Program-made: the position numbers and the translations under genes | Part shown: piece by piece, positions 9,147-17,379 of the stretch | How the letters are laid out: each line of letters begins with the position of its first letter | Numbering within the stretch: the first letter of the stretch is position 1 | The notes under the pieces: generated by a model | Told to the model about the DNA's origin: nothing | The model's input: the letters and a program-made list of their open reading frames with translations, nothing else | Databases searched by the model: none | Source of the DNA: an uncultured Pirellulaceae bacterium | GTDB lineage: Bacteria; Planctomycetota; Planctomycetia; Pirellulales; Pirellulaceae | Direction of reading: 5' to 3' | DNA: 64,000 nucleotides | Assembly: GCA_938083195.1 (NCBI GenBank) | Contig: CALKCK010000042.1 | Span: 1 to 64,000 of the forward strand

Positions 9147-9866
9147 ATGAGCATGTTCAAACTTGTTCCAGCTTATATTTTTCTGATCATGTTTTTTCCC
9201 GGTGCAAATTGGGTTGTTGGACAGAGCATCGACACGTCGCTCAAACCATCGAATATCCAACAGGCGACCAGTAATCAAACCGACGAAATGCCAGTGCTTT
9301 TTAAGGACAATTTCGAGGAAGGCGCCTCGAAGTGGGAGATCATCGACAACCAATCATGGAAACTTGAGGAACACGGTGCCGGCAAGAGCCTAAGTATTAT
9401 TCAACGGAATAGCGAGTACGAACCAAAAGTTCGCAGTCCACGCCACATCGCGCTCATTAAAAATATCGAGGCAGCCGATTTTGTGATTAAATTCAAAGTC
9501 AAATCAACCAAAGACACAGGAAACCACCGAGATTGCTGTGTCTTTTTTGGTTACCAAAATCCAACAAACTATTACTACGTGCACCTTGGCGCCAAACCCG
9601 ACCCACACAGTGGCCAGATCATGATCGTGAAAGATGCACCGCGATTGGCATTAACTAAAAATGAAAAAAGGACGCCCTGGGACGATTCATGGCATAACGT
9701 CAAACTTGTTCGAGACTCCCAAAAAGGGACAATCGATATTTATTTCGACGACATGGAAAACCCACACATGTCAGTCAAGGATACTACATTTGGCAAAGGT
9801 CGCATTGGCCTTGGATCCTTCGACGACATGAACGCATTCGACGAGGTTGAAGTTCGCGGAAAATAA
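9147..9866 (+). CDS. Secreted DUF1080-like jelly-roll protein
   Basis: About 239 residues with an N-terminal signal peptide (MSMFKLVPAYIFLIMFFPGANWVVGQ). The mature part is a concanavalin-like beta-sandwich of the DUF1080/LamG type: a DNFEEGASKWEIIDNQSWKL strand pair, DFVIKFKVKST, NYYYVHLGAKPD, WHNVKLVRDSQKGTIDIYFDD and a closing RIGLGSFDDMNAFDEVEVRG. Such domains bind or act on carbohydrates; no catalytic residues can be assigned here. A hairpin GGTTGG (9082-9087) / CCAACC (9096-9101) followed by TTTT lies 45 bp upstream, possibly in the leader. The gene ends 14 bp from the convergent sugar isomerase gene. Confidence 0.7.
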   Translation: MSMFKLVPAYIFLIMFFPGANWVVGQSIDTSLKPSNIQQATSNQTDEMPVLFKDNFEEGASKWEIIDNQSWKLEEHGAGKSLSIIQRNSEYEPKVRSPRHIALIKNIEAADFVIKFKVKSTKDTGNHRDCCVFFGYQNPTNYYYVHLGAKPDPHSGQIMIVKDAPRLALTKNEKRTPWDDSWHNVKLVRDSQKGTIDIYFDDMENPHMSVKDTTFGKGRIGLGSFDDMNAFDEVEVRGK

Positions 9867-9880
9867 ATTCACCCGCTCAA

Positions 9881-10870
9881 TCAACTTTGCTTTTTTCCAA
9901 AGGCGGAACGCAAGGCAGCGAGACTCTTGGGAACCGCAGTCCAGGGGTCTTCCTTTCCTTCAAATTCTAGCGAAACGTAACCTCGATAATTCGCACCCTG
10001 ACATATTTTTGCAATCTGGTCGTAATCCATGTCAAGCGTGTAATAAACGCCGCCGCCAAAATAGGTTTTTGCCTGAATAAACACTGCTTCTGGAGCAAGC
10101 ATTTCAAGTTGCTCGTAACGCCGCTCAAAAAAGTTTCCCGTATCCATCGTTACTCGAAGCCATGGCGAATCGATCGCGTTAACAATTTTCAAAACCCCCT
10201 CTGCAGTGCTCCCGAGTCCCCAATGATTTTCCAAGCCGAGAACAACGCCACATTTCTCGGCTGTTGGTAGACATTCGGTCAATGCATCCATCACCCACTT
10301 GAACCCCTGTTCATCTGTACAACCGGGGAGGCGAGGTTCAACACCCTTGTTATTCATCAACTCCTCAAAACTTTTTGACGTCCCCCATCGGCCCGTATTC
10401 ACGCGAATGGTGGGGATACCAAGCTTATATGCCATTTCGATTTGAGCGATCGTTTTCTTAATGTTCTCTGCGCGATAGACCTTATCTGGGCGCAGGAAAC
10501 CTTGATGAGTCGACATCCCACATAGATCAAGACCGTTCACAAATGCTCGTCGCTTCAACTTTTGAAGCATCGAGTCCGACGTGTCCTCCATCTGCACGAG
10601 CAATAGTTCGACACCGTCGAAACCCATTTTCGCTGCAGTGTCGATGCATTCAGGCATCGTCAATTTAGATCCATCTCGAAAGGTAAAGAACGAGTACGTC
10701 GAGACAGCAATCCGGTTGGGAACAAATGGAGCAGACTCAATAGCACCCTCGGTTGAACTCGCGAGGCTCGCAGCCAATCCCCCTGCTGCCGTCCCTGACA
10801 CGGACGCTGCGATCGCAGTTGCTCCAACCGATGCTTTTGTCAAAAAATTCCGCCTATTGAGTGGGGACAT
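9881..10870 (-). CDS. Tat-exported sugar phosphate isomerase/epimerase-like TIM barrel
   Basis: About 329 residues. The N-terminus carries a twin-arginine signal (NRRNFLTKA) and a long Ala/Gly-rich hydrophobic region. The remainder is a xylose-isomerase-like (AP endonuclease family 2) barrel: CIDTAAKMGFDGVELLL, IPTIRVNTGRWG, CGVVLGLENHWGLG with a metal-binding Glu, WLRVTMDTGNF, and YRGYVSLEFEGKEDPW with the terminal Glu. Family members isomerise or epimerise ketoses or inositols. Exported versions are frequent in planctomycetes, where the true substrates are mostly untested. The active-site acidic residues look intact. Confidence 0.85.
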   Translation of the reverse strand: MSPLNRRNFLTKASVGATAIAASVSGTAAGGLAASLASSTEGAIESAPFVPNRIAVSTYSFFTFRDGSKLTMPECIDTAAKMGFDGVELLLVQMEDTSDSMLQKLKRRAFVNGLDLCGMSTHQGFLRPDKVYRAENIKKTIAQIEMAYKLGIPTIRVNTGRWGTSKSFEELMNNKGVEPRLPGCTDEQGFKWVMDALTECLPTAEKCGVVLGLENHWGLGSTAEGVLKIVNAIDSPWLRVTMDTGNFFERRYEQLEMLAPEAVFIQAKTYFGGGVYYTLDMDYDQIAKICQGANYRGYVSLEFEGKEDPWTAVPKSLAALRSAFGKKQS

Positions 10871-11106
10871 GTTTTAATCCATTTCTTTCTAGTAATGCTA
10901 TTTTCATTTTGTTCATATTCTGCCTTTTTTTGGTGGCAATTGAAATCAAAAAGTTAAGAAATGAAAACAAAACACCGACCAAAATAACTTCTTTGAAATG
11001 CAGCCAACCCAAGACGAGCAAAAGTGGATTTGCATTCTTTTGTTTTGCAAAATCAAATAAAGGTAGTCGATCTCATTTCAGCAAATAGACTCAAGCGATA
11101 ATACCC

Positions 11107-11796
11107 ATGCCTGACTCTCCTCCATTCGGCAACGTTGAAGACTTAAAAGTTTACTGGGAGCCAAATAAACAGCGGCTGCAGCGGGCTTGTCCACAGCATC
11201 CGCTGGCAGTGCGAATGCACCGCGCCTTCAGCTGGCTCGCCGCTGCGGAATGCGATGATCAAGATGATAAAATCGATGAAAAGTTAATCTTCCGCTGGAT
11301 CGGAATCAATTCACTTTTTGGCCGCTGGAATTCCTTCGACCACGAGCCCGAAAGAGATGGGCGCGCGCTCACCGGATTCTTGACCGTCATGGAAGAGTGC
11401 GACAAAGATGCTTTAATCGAAGCCTACCTGATCGAGCAACAAGCATTGGTTAGCCAGATCTGTTCGGATCCATTTGTCAATAAATTCTTTTGGAAAGCTC
11501 TCAATACAGAAAAACGATTCAATCAGCGCCGCGACCAAATTTCAATTCAACGCATGTACAGCGATCAAAATTATTGCCAAATCCTACAGGAAGTTTTTAG
11601 TCGAATTTATTTGGTGCGATGCCAATTGATTCATGGAGCTGCTACTTTTGGAAGCAAACTCAACCGAGAAATAGTCAAACAATGCGGCATTGTGCTAGAA
11701 GGCATCATTTTTGCCATCATAAAGATTATCACCGACCATGCCTGGTCAGAGAACTGGGACGACCTTTGCTATCCACCGGTCACCGATTCCAACTGA
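11107..11796 (+). CDS. HEPN-domain protein (Apea-like)
   Basis: About 229 residues, no signal peptide or membrane segment, predicted mostly helical. The N-terminal half has AFSWLAAAE and LIFRWIGINSLFGRW, like the first helices of Apea-like HEPN domains. The C-terminal half has FSRIYLVRCQLIHGAATFGS, matching the R-x4-H motif of HEPN RNases. HEPN domains occur in toxins, defence proteins and RNA-processing factors. I see no antitoxin-like or nucleotidyltransferase partner next to it, so it stands alone. Domain call is from motif and helical pattern only. Confidence 0.55.
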   Translation: MPDSPPFGNVEDLKVYWEPNKQRLQRACPQHPLAVRMHRAFSWLAAAECDDQDDKIDEKLIFRWIGINSLFGRWNSFDHEPERDGRALTGFLTVMEECDKDALIEAYLIEQQALVSQICSDPFVNKFFWKALNTEKRFNQRRDQISIQRMYSDQNYCQILQEVFSRIYLVRCQLIHGAATFGSKLNREIVKQCGIVLEGIIFAIIKIITDHAWSENWDDLCYPPVTDSN

Positions 11797-11938
11797 GACA
11801 AGAAATACCCAGGTCCAACAGAACCTTCCACTTTTTTAAATTGAAAAGCCAGGTTTTTGAAACAACAGCCAGTACCTTTCAGTAGTAAACATGAACCTCA
11901 CTGACCAATCCCATCATTCAAACTAGAACCAACCACCC

Positions 11939-13195
11939 ATGTTTAGCAAAATCACCTTGATGACCTGCGGCTTGCTTCTGCTAACCAACGGTCTTGTGCG
12001 GGGACAGCAGAAACCATTGGTCGAAAAATATCTCCTCTCGGGGAAATTCTCCCAAGGTGAACAAGATCTTAAAGCCCATCTTGAGGAAAACCCTAAGGAC
12101 GATCAAGCGAGATTTGGACTGGGCACACTGCAATTCATGCAATCCTTAGATCACCTTTCCAAGAGTTGGTATCGATACGGAATTAACAGCAATACGAGAA
12201 ATGCAGTTTTGCCATTCTTTCGATTTCCAGTTCCAAACAACCCCAACCCCGAACAAATTGAATACGAATCGGTTCGGCAGGTTTTTAAGAAAATGATAAA
12301 AGATCTTGAAAAAGCAGATCAAACCCTCGCAAAGATAGAGTCGAAAGATGTAAAGCTTCCACTTCACTTATTTGAGATCCATTTTGACATCAATGGAGAT
12401 GGGAAAAAAAATAAAGCAGAAGATTTGAATGTCTTTCTAGACGAGCTATTTGACCTCAAAAAAATTCCCCCAAGATGTAGACCAATAACAGTCATTGCAT
12501 TCGATTATGCGGACGTCATCTGGTTGCGAGGCTACACGCATGTTCTTCGAAGTATGCTTGAATTTGCTTTAGCTTACGATGCTGAATCGCTTTGGGATGT
12601 TTCGGCGTATCGCATATTCCCCAAAGTCAAATTCAAGCACGAATTTATGAAAGAAGAATTCGAAAAATTAAAAGAGAAGCAAAACAATTTACTATTCGAT
12701 CAAAATACATTGCTTGATATTCTGGCATCGTTCCACAACTCAAATTTCAAACTACAAGAGCCGGATCGTGTAAAACGAAGCCATCGGCATTTGAAAAAAT
12801 CCGTTGAATTGAGTCGTGAAATGTGGATGGCTCTTGCCGAAGAAACCGACAATGACCGGGAGTGGATTCCCAACTCAAGGCAAACGACTCTAGTATCCCC
12901 CTTTCGTCCCACCAACCGAACAATTGCCGCCTGGGAGGAAATTCTTGACGAATCCGAAGCCATATTGGATGGACGCAAACTACTCCCTTTTTGGCGCGGA
13001 GAAGCCAAAGACCGTGGCTTCAATGTAAAACGATTTCTGACCGAACCGAAGGATTTGGACTTAATATTGTTCATTCATGGTTCGGGCGCCCTCTCACATG
13101 TCGAGCGGGGGGAAGTCACCAGCTTTGAAAAATGGCGCCAGTTCCAGGAGGCTTTTGGAGGCGATCTATTTGGCTTTGCAATCTGGTTTAATTGA
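11939..13195 (+). CDS. Secreted protein of unknown function with TPR-like start and an EF-hand-like loop
   Basis: About 418 residues with a signal peptide (MFSKITLMTCGLLLLTNGLVRGQ). Residues about 30-65 look like a tetratricopeptide pair (GKFSQGEQDLKAHLEENPKDDQARFGLGTLQF). A DINGDGKKNKAED segment near residue 155 is a canonical EF-hand-type calcium loop. The C-terminal half is helical and charged and ends in FGFAIWFN. I do not recognise the family beyond a resemblance to planctomycete secreted hypotheticals. It is followed at about 100 bp by the P450 gene on the same strand. Confidence 0.6.
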   Translation: MFSKITLMTCGLLLLTNGLVRGQQKPLVEKYLLSGKFSQGEQDLKAHLEENPKDDQARFGLGTLQFMQSLDHLSKSWYRYGINSNTRNAVLPFFRFPVPNNPNPEQIEYESVRQVFKKMIKDLEKADQTLAKIESKDVKLPLHLFEIHFDINGDGKKNKAEDLNVFLDELFDLKKIPPRCRPITVIAFDYADVIWLRGYTHVLRSMLEFALAYDAESLWDVSAYRIFPKVKFKHEFMKEEFEKLKEKQNNLLFDQNTLLDILASFHNSNFKLQEPDRVKRSHRHLKKSVELSREMWMALAEETDNDREWIPNSRQTTLVSPFRPTNRTIAAWEEILDESEAILDGRKLLPFWRGEAKDRGFNVKRFLTEPKDLDLILFIHGSGALSHVERGEVTSFEKWRQFQEAFGGDLFGFAIWFN

Positions 13196-13296
13196 GCTCA
13201 GTGACACACTGAACAAGGGTCGCTCAGACAAACATTGATCGCAAAAAGCAGGTATGATCGTGAGCTGGTATTTTAGTAGCCGGTGCTTCGAACCCT

Positions 13297-14562
13297 ATGC
13301 TCATGCAGATCAACCATAAAAAACAGACCGTCAGCCTTAATATTCGTGACGAGGATTTTTATAACAACCCTTATCCTTATTACGAGAAACTCCAGCAACA
13401 ATGCCCCATGTTCTACTGGCAAGAACATGGGCTTTGGACATTCGTTGACCACCAAAGCGTCTCGTCTATGCTGCGGGATCGACGTTTTGGCCGACAAATC
13501 GAGCACCTGAAATCGCGGGAAGAATTAGGGCTTCCCGCCATCCCTCCTAATCTTAAGCCTTTTTTCGATGTCGACCGCCATTCCATGCTAGGGCTCGAAC
13601 CGCCCTCCCATACCCGCTTGCGAGGCCTTGTCCAAAAGGGGTTCATGGCGCGGGAAATCGAGCGTCTACGTGGACGGATCGAATCACTGTGCCATCAACT
13701 AATTGACAAAATTGAAGATGACTGCGGATTAAGCTACTTTGATTTCAAAGAACGCTACGCAACACCCATTCCAGTAATTGTCATCGCTGAAATGCTCGGC
13801 GTGCCTGAAACAATGGCGCCTGAGCTTTTGCGTTGGTCACACAATATGATCAAAATGTATGAGATGCAGCGAACGCCAGAAATGGAGGCAGCCGCCGTAG
13901 AATCTTCCCGGGAGTTCGTGAGCTACCTCAGGTCATTGGTGCATGACAGACGCCGCCAGCCTCGCCAAGACCTGATTAGCAAATTAATCGAGGTTGAATC
14001 AGCCGGCGATCGTTTGAGCGAAGATGAGCTGATTGCAAACTGTATCTTACTGCTCAATGCCGGTCATGAGGCAACCGTCAATGTACTTGGCAACGGCATG
14101 GTCGCACTCTTAAACCACCCACTGCAATTAGTGCAATGGCGAAATCATGGCCCAGCTGATAGCCCCTTCAGCAAGACCGCCGTCGAGGAACTATTAAGAT
14201 TTGACACACCCCTTCACCAATTTAACCGTTGGGTTCTTGAACCACTTGAGATGGGTGGACAACATTTTGAAACAGGGCAAGAGGTAGGCCTAATTCTCGG
14301 CGCCGCCAATCGCGACCCGGCAGTCTTTCAAAATCCTCATAAGCTTCAATTAGATCGGCAGCCCAATCCGCATGTTAGCTTTGGCGGAGGCATCCACTAT
14401 TGCCTGGGGGCTCCACTGGCAAGATTGGAAATCCAAATCTCAATTCCAATTTTCCTGCAACGACTGCCCAACGTTCAACTCGAAAAATCGCCCGTTTATT
14501 CAAACAATTATCATTTTCATGGACTGGAATCCATCCTAATGCGCACCGGTGTCACCAGCTAA
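13297..14562 (+). CDS. Cytochrome P450
   Basis: About 421 residues, soluble bacterial class. Key blocks are present: the I-helix oxygen-activation motif LLNAGHEATVN, the ExxR motif (VEELLRF), and the heme loop SFGGGIHYCLGAPLAR with C369 as the thiolate ligand. It hydroxylates or demethylates an organic substrate using electrons from a ferredoxin and reductase, neither of which is adjacent. ATGs at 13297 and 13303 are both possible. The next gene, 163 bp downstream on the same strand, is a sulfatase; some marine P450s demethylate O-methyl sugars of algal galactans, so a glycan role is possible but unproven. Confidence 0.93.
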   Translation: MLMQINHKKQTVSLNIRDEDFYNNPYPYYEKLQQQCPMFYWQEHGLWTFVDHQSVSSMLRDRRFGRQIEHLKSREELGLPAIPPNLKPFFDVDRHSMLGLEPPSHTRLRGLVQKGFMAREIERLRGRIESLCHQLIDKIEDDCGLSYFDFKERYATPIPVIVIAEMLGVPETMAPELLRWSHNMIKMYEMQRTPEMEAAAVESSREFVSYLRSLVHDRRRQPRQDLISKLIEVESAGDRLSEDELIANCILLLNAGHEATVNVLGNGMVALLNHPLQLVQWRNHGPADSPFSKTAVEELLRFDTPLHQFNRWVLEPLEMGGQHFETGQEVGLILGAANRDPAVFQNPHKLQLDRQPNPHVSFGGGIHYCLGAPLARLEIQISIPIFLQRLPNVQLEKSPVYSNNYHFHGLESILMRTGVTS

Positions 14563-14725
14563 TCTCCATTGTCAGAAAACTACTCGCGCACCCCCATTCA
14601 AATCATCTTCAACAAACTATTTTGGAATGAGCCTCCGGTAGTTTAGGATGAATCGACACGATCTGTGATCACTTAACACTGAAAACACAACTTTCTGAAA
14701 CTCCTCAACAGGATGACACCGATTT

Positions 14726-16510
14726 ATGAACCGTTCGACCATTAATTTTCTTAGTCTGCGATTTTTATTTTTTTGTGTACTAACTGGCTTTACGATCCCT
14801 GGCGCTGTACTGGCAGCAGACGAACGCCCTAATGTGATTGTCATCATGAGCGATGACCAAGGTGGAGGTGATTACGGATTCCAAGGGAATCCACTTATCG
14901 AAACCCCTTCACTCGATACCATGTTTAAAAACGGTGGGTGCTTAACAAACTTCTACGTTAGCCCCGTCTGCGCTCCTACGCGCGCGAGTCTGATGACAGG
15001 CCGATACAACTATCGAACGCGGTGCATTGACACCTACATCGGACGAGCAATGATGGACTCTGATGAAAAAACACTTGCGGAATATTTGCACGACGCAGGG
15101 TACCAAACTGGCATCTATGGCAAGTGGCACCTAGGCGATAATTATCCACTGCGAGCTAATGATCAAGGGTTTCAGGACAGCCTGATTCACCGGGGTGGAG
15201 GAATTGGCCAGCCTTCGGATCCAATCGGAGCTGAGGGAAAGTACACCGACCCCACGCTAATCAAAAATGGAATCGAAACACCCATGCAGGGGTACTGCAC
15301 CGATATCTACTTCGATGCCGCCATGCAATTCATCGACCAAAGCGTGAATGCCAAGAAAAATTTCTTTACCTACATTGCCACCAATGCACCCCATGGTCCA
15401 TTTCACGATGTCCCCGTCGATCTGTATAAGAAATATCAGAAAGTCGATTTTTCACCCATCTTAATAAACAAGCTCAACAAAAATCGATTGGAAAAAGAGA
15501 ACGATAAATTGGCACGGATCGCCGCCATGATTACTAACATTGACGAGAACGTTGGGAGGCTTTTTGAACGCCTTGAATCTCTTGGAGTATTAGACAACAC
15601 CATTGTCATTTATCTCAACGACAATGGCCCTAATTCGATGAGATTCGTAGGCAATATGCGGGGCATGAAAGCCCATGTCGACGACGGTGGCATCCGGTCG
15701 CCATTACTCTTTCACTGGCCAGCCAGGGTAAAATCAGGACATCGCTCCAATTTAATGTGTGCTCATATCGATGTGCTGCCGACGCTCTTGGATGCCTGTT
15801 CGATTGAGAGTTCAAAAACCCATCCCGTTGACGGTCGGAGTTTTCTTCCCTTACTTGTCAACGACCAAGCAGATTGGCCAAATCGATCCCTTGTGTTTCA
15901 AACTCATCGCGGAGACAAACCTCAGCTCTATCATCATTTCGCCCTACACAACGGCCCCTGGAAACTGGTTCATCCCAGCGGATTTGGAAAAGAAAAATTT
16001 GACGGCAACGCCAAACTGGAACTTTACAACCTCAGCCAGGACCCGCAACAAAAAAACAACCTTGCAACCAACCAACCTGAGGTTTTCGCGAGGTTGAAAG
16101 CAAACTATGAATCATGGTTCGAAGATGTGAGCTCCACCCGCCCCGATAACTATGCTCCCCCTCGGATTATTATCGGCACTGACTTCGAGCCGATAACAGT
16201 ACTGACCCGGCAAGACTGGCGACATTCACAAGGAAAACCTTGGGCTCGCGATTCCAATGGAGCTTGGTTACTAGAAGCAGCGAAACCGATGTCCTACGAA
16301 ATTGAAATCATCTTTAATTACTCGCCGTCAAAAGGCAACGCTTTGATCGAAGTAGGAAATCTCACGCAAACCATCGAAATCCCCGCTGGGCAAAAAAGAG
16401 GTCATGTCCATCGTATCGACATCCCGCAAGGCAAAACTAGCCTAAAGGTTACCGCAGATTTTGACGGAAAAAAGCAAGGCCCCCATCAGGTCATCCTCAC
16501 TCGTCAATGA
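14726..16510 (+). CDS. Secreted sulfatase with C-terminal extension
   Basis: About 594 residues with a signal peptide ending near LAADERP. The sulfatase core has VIVIMSDDQGGGDYG for metal binding, C82 in VCAPTRASLMTG as the formylglycine precursor (C-x-P-x-R form), GKWHLGDNYPL, and YLNDNGPNSMRFVGNMRG. After the core (about residue 480) an extra beta-rich domain of about 115 residues runs to the end (YEIEIIFNYSPSKGNALIEVG ...). It is an exported polysaccharide or aryl sulfatase. It lies downstream of the P450 and may share its transcript. It converges on the rhombosortase gene. Confidence 0.92.
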   Translation: MNRSTINFLSLRFLFFCVLTGFTIPGAVLAADERPNVIVIMSDDQGGGDYGFQGNPLIETPSLDTMFKNGGCLTNFYVSPVCAPTRASLMTGRYNYRTRCIDTYIGRAMMDSDEKTLAEYLHDAGYQTGIYGKWHLGDNYPLRANDQGFQDSLIHRGGGIGQPSDPIGAEGKYTDPTLIKNGIETPMQGYCTDIYFDAAMQFIDQSVNAKKNFFTYIATNAPHGPFHDVPVDLYKKYQKVDFSPILINKLNKNRLEKENDKLARIAAMITNIDENVGRLFERLESLGVLDNTIVIYLNDNGPNSMRFVGNMRGMKAHVDDGGIRSPLLFHWPARVKSGHRSNLMCAHIDVLPTLLDACSIESSKTHPVDGRSFLPLLVNDQADWPNRSLVFQTHRGDKPQLYHHFALHNGPWKLVHPSGFGKEKFDGNAKLELYNLSQDPQQKNNLATNQPEVFARLKANYESWFEDVSSTRPDNYAPPRIIIGTDFEPITVLTRQDWRHSQGKPWARDSNGAWLLEAAKPMSYEIEIIFNYSPSKGNALIEVGNLTQTIEIPAGQKRGHVHRIDIPQGKTSLKVTADFDGKKQGPHQVILTRQ

Positions 16511-16584
16511 GAACGACCGACTGTACTCTCATCTTATACCGTCGATCGTAATCACACTGCCAACTACCAAAAATGAATCGGTGG

Positions 16585-17220
16585 TTATCCAGTCACGCGT
16601 GTTTGCTGAAATGTATTTCGCCACGCAAGACTGATGGGGGGCAGTCGCAAAACCTCAAATAATCCCATCGCCGTACCGATGACGGCACCCACAAGATGAG
16701 CAATCGGTACCGCAGTGAATCCATCACTACTGACGAACAACGTCCCACCTACAAAGTACTCATAGCCTATTTTTCCCATCATCCCAACAAACAGAAAGCC
16801 ATACAGCCCAACACCTGGCCAGTTTTTTTCTCGAATCGAACTGTCAACTAAGTAAAAAACAGCCAATCCAAATAAAGCCGTGTCCAATCCGCTCAATCCT
16901 CGATAAGAAGTTACATCCATCGAAAAACAAGAAACGAATAGAGGAATCGCAATCGCTGACAATCCCAAAACGATGGCATACTGGACCGAATTTCTACGCT
17001 CACAAATTACACCCATCGTAACAAACATCACCAGATCCCAAACTAAATGATCAAACGACCAATGGGCGGTGTGACAGGTAAATAGCTCAATCAATTGATG
17101 AAAAGTTGGCGAATTGGTTTGAAAATCGAGCAAACTCTCAAGACCTGGAACCAAAAAAACAATCACTGTGACGACCGCAACGGTCAACGTGATTGGGATT
17201 TCTTTTATCAACTGGTACAT
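16585..17220 (-). CDS. Rhombosortase-like rhomboid intramembrane serine protease
   Basis: About 211 residues. The ATG at 17220 is preferred over 17331 because it gives the usual length and a first membrane segment right after the N-terminus. About six hydrophobic segments. Family features: CHTAHWSFDHLVWDLVMF after TM1, the nucleophile loop YRGLSGLD with S110, and AHLVGAVIG with catalytic H175. This order (H-W-x-x-x-H-L-x-W-D-L, Y-R-G-L-S-G, A-H-x-x-G) matches rhombosortases, which cleave GlyGly-CTERM proteins, more than generic rhomboids. The gene lies 162 bp downstream of a VIT/VWA gene whose C-terminus looks like such a substrate. Both are on the minus strand and probably form a two-gene operon from one sigma-54 promoter. 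Confidence 0.8.
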   Translation of the reverse strand: MYQLIKEIPITLTVAVVTVIVFLVPGLESLLDFQTNSPTFHQLIELFTCHTAHWSFDHLVWDLVMFVTMGVICERRNSVQYAIVLGLSAIAIPLFVSCFSMDVTSYRGLSGLDTALFGLAVFYLVDSSIREKNWPGVGLYGFLFVGMMGKIGYEYFVGGTLFVSSDGFTAVPIAHLVGAVIGTAMGLFEVLRLPPISLAWRNTFQQTRVTG

Positions 17221-17316
17221 GATTTTCTCGATTCTAAAAAGGGGGCGAGCTATCAATCGCAAACACTTGATAGCAGAGACTCTCCATCTCGAACTAAACT
17301 GACTCCAAAGGCCCCT

Positions 17317-17348
17317 GCCGCTCTTTCGCACGAAGGCGAAAGAGCGGC
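17317..17348. other. Perfect 13-bp hairpin between VIT/VWA and rhombosortase genes
   Basis: GCCGCTCTTTCGC (17317-17329) and its exact complement GCGAAAGAGCGGC (17336-17348) flank a 6-nt loop ACGAAG. No T-run follows on the minus strand, so it is not a classical intrinsic terminator. In the operon it lies after the surface-protein stop codon and before the protease start, where a stem could protect the upstream message or reduce read-through. Confidence 0.85.
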
Positions 17349-17379
17349 GACCTGGAATCCAATCATCAACAACTTTGCC

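Noticed and set aside
17317..17348. Hairpin as an intrinsic terminator
   Set aside because: The stem is perfect but no T-run follows on the minus strand; kept as an unexplained stem instead.
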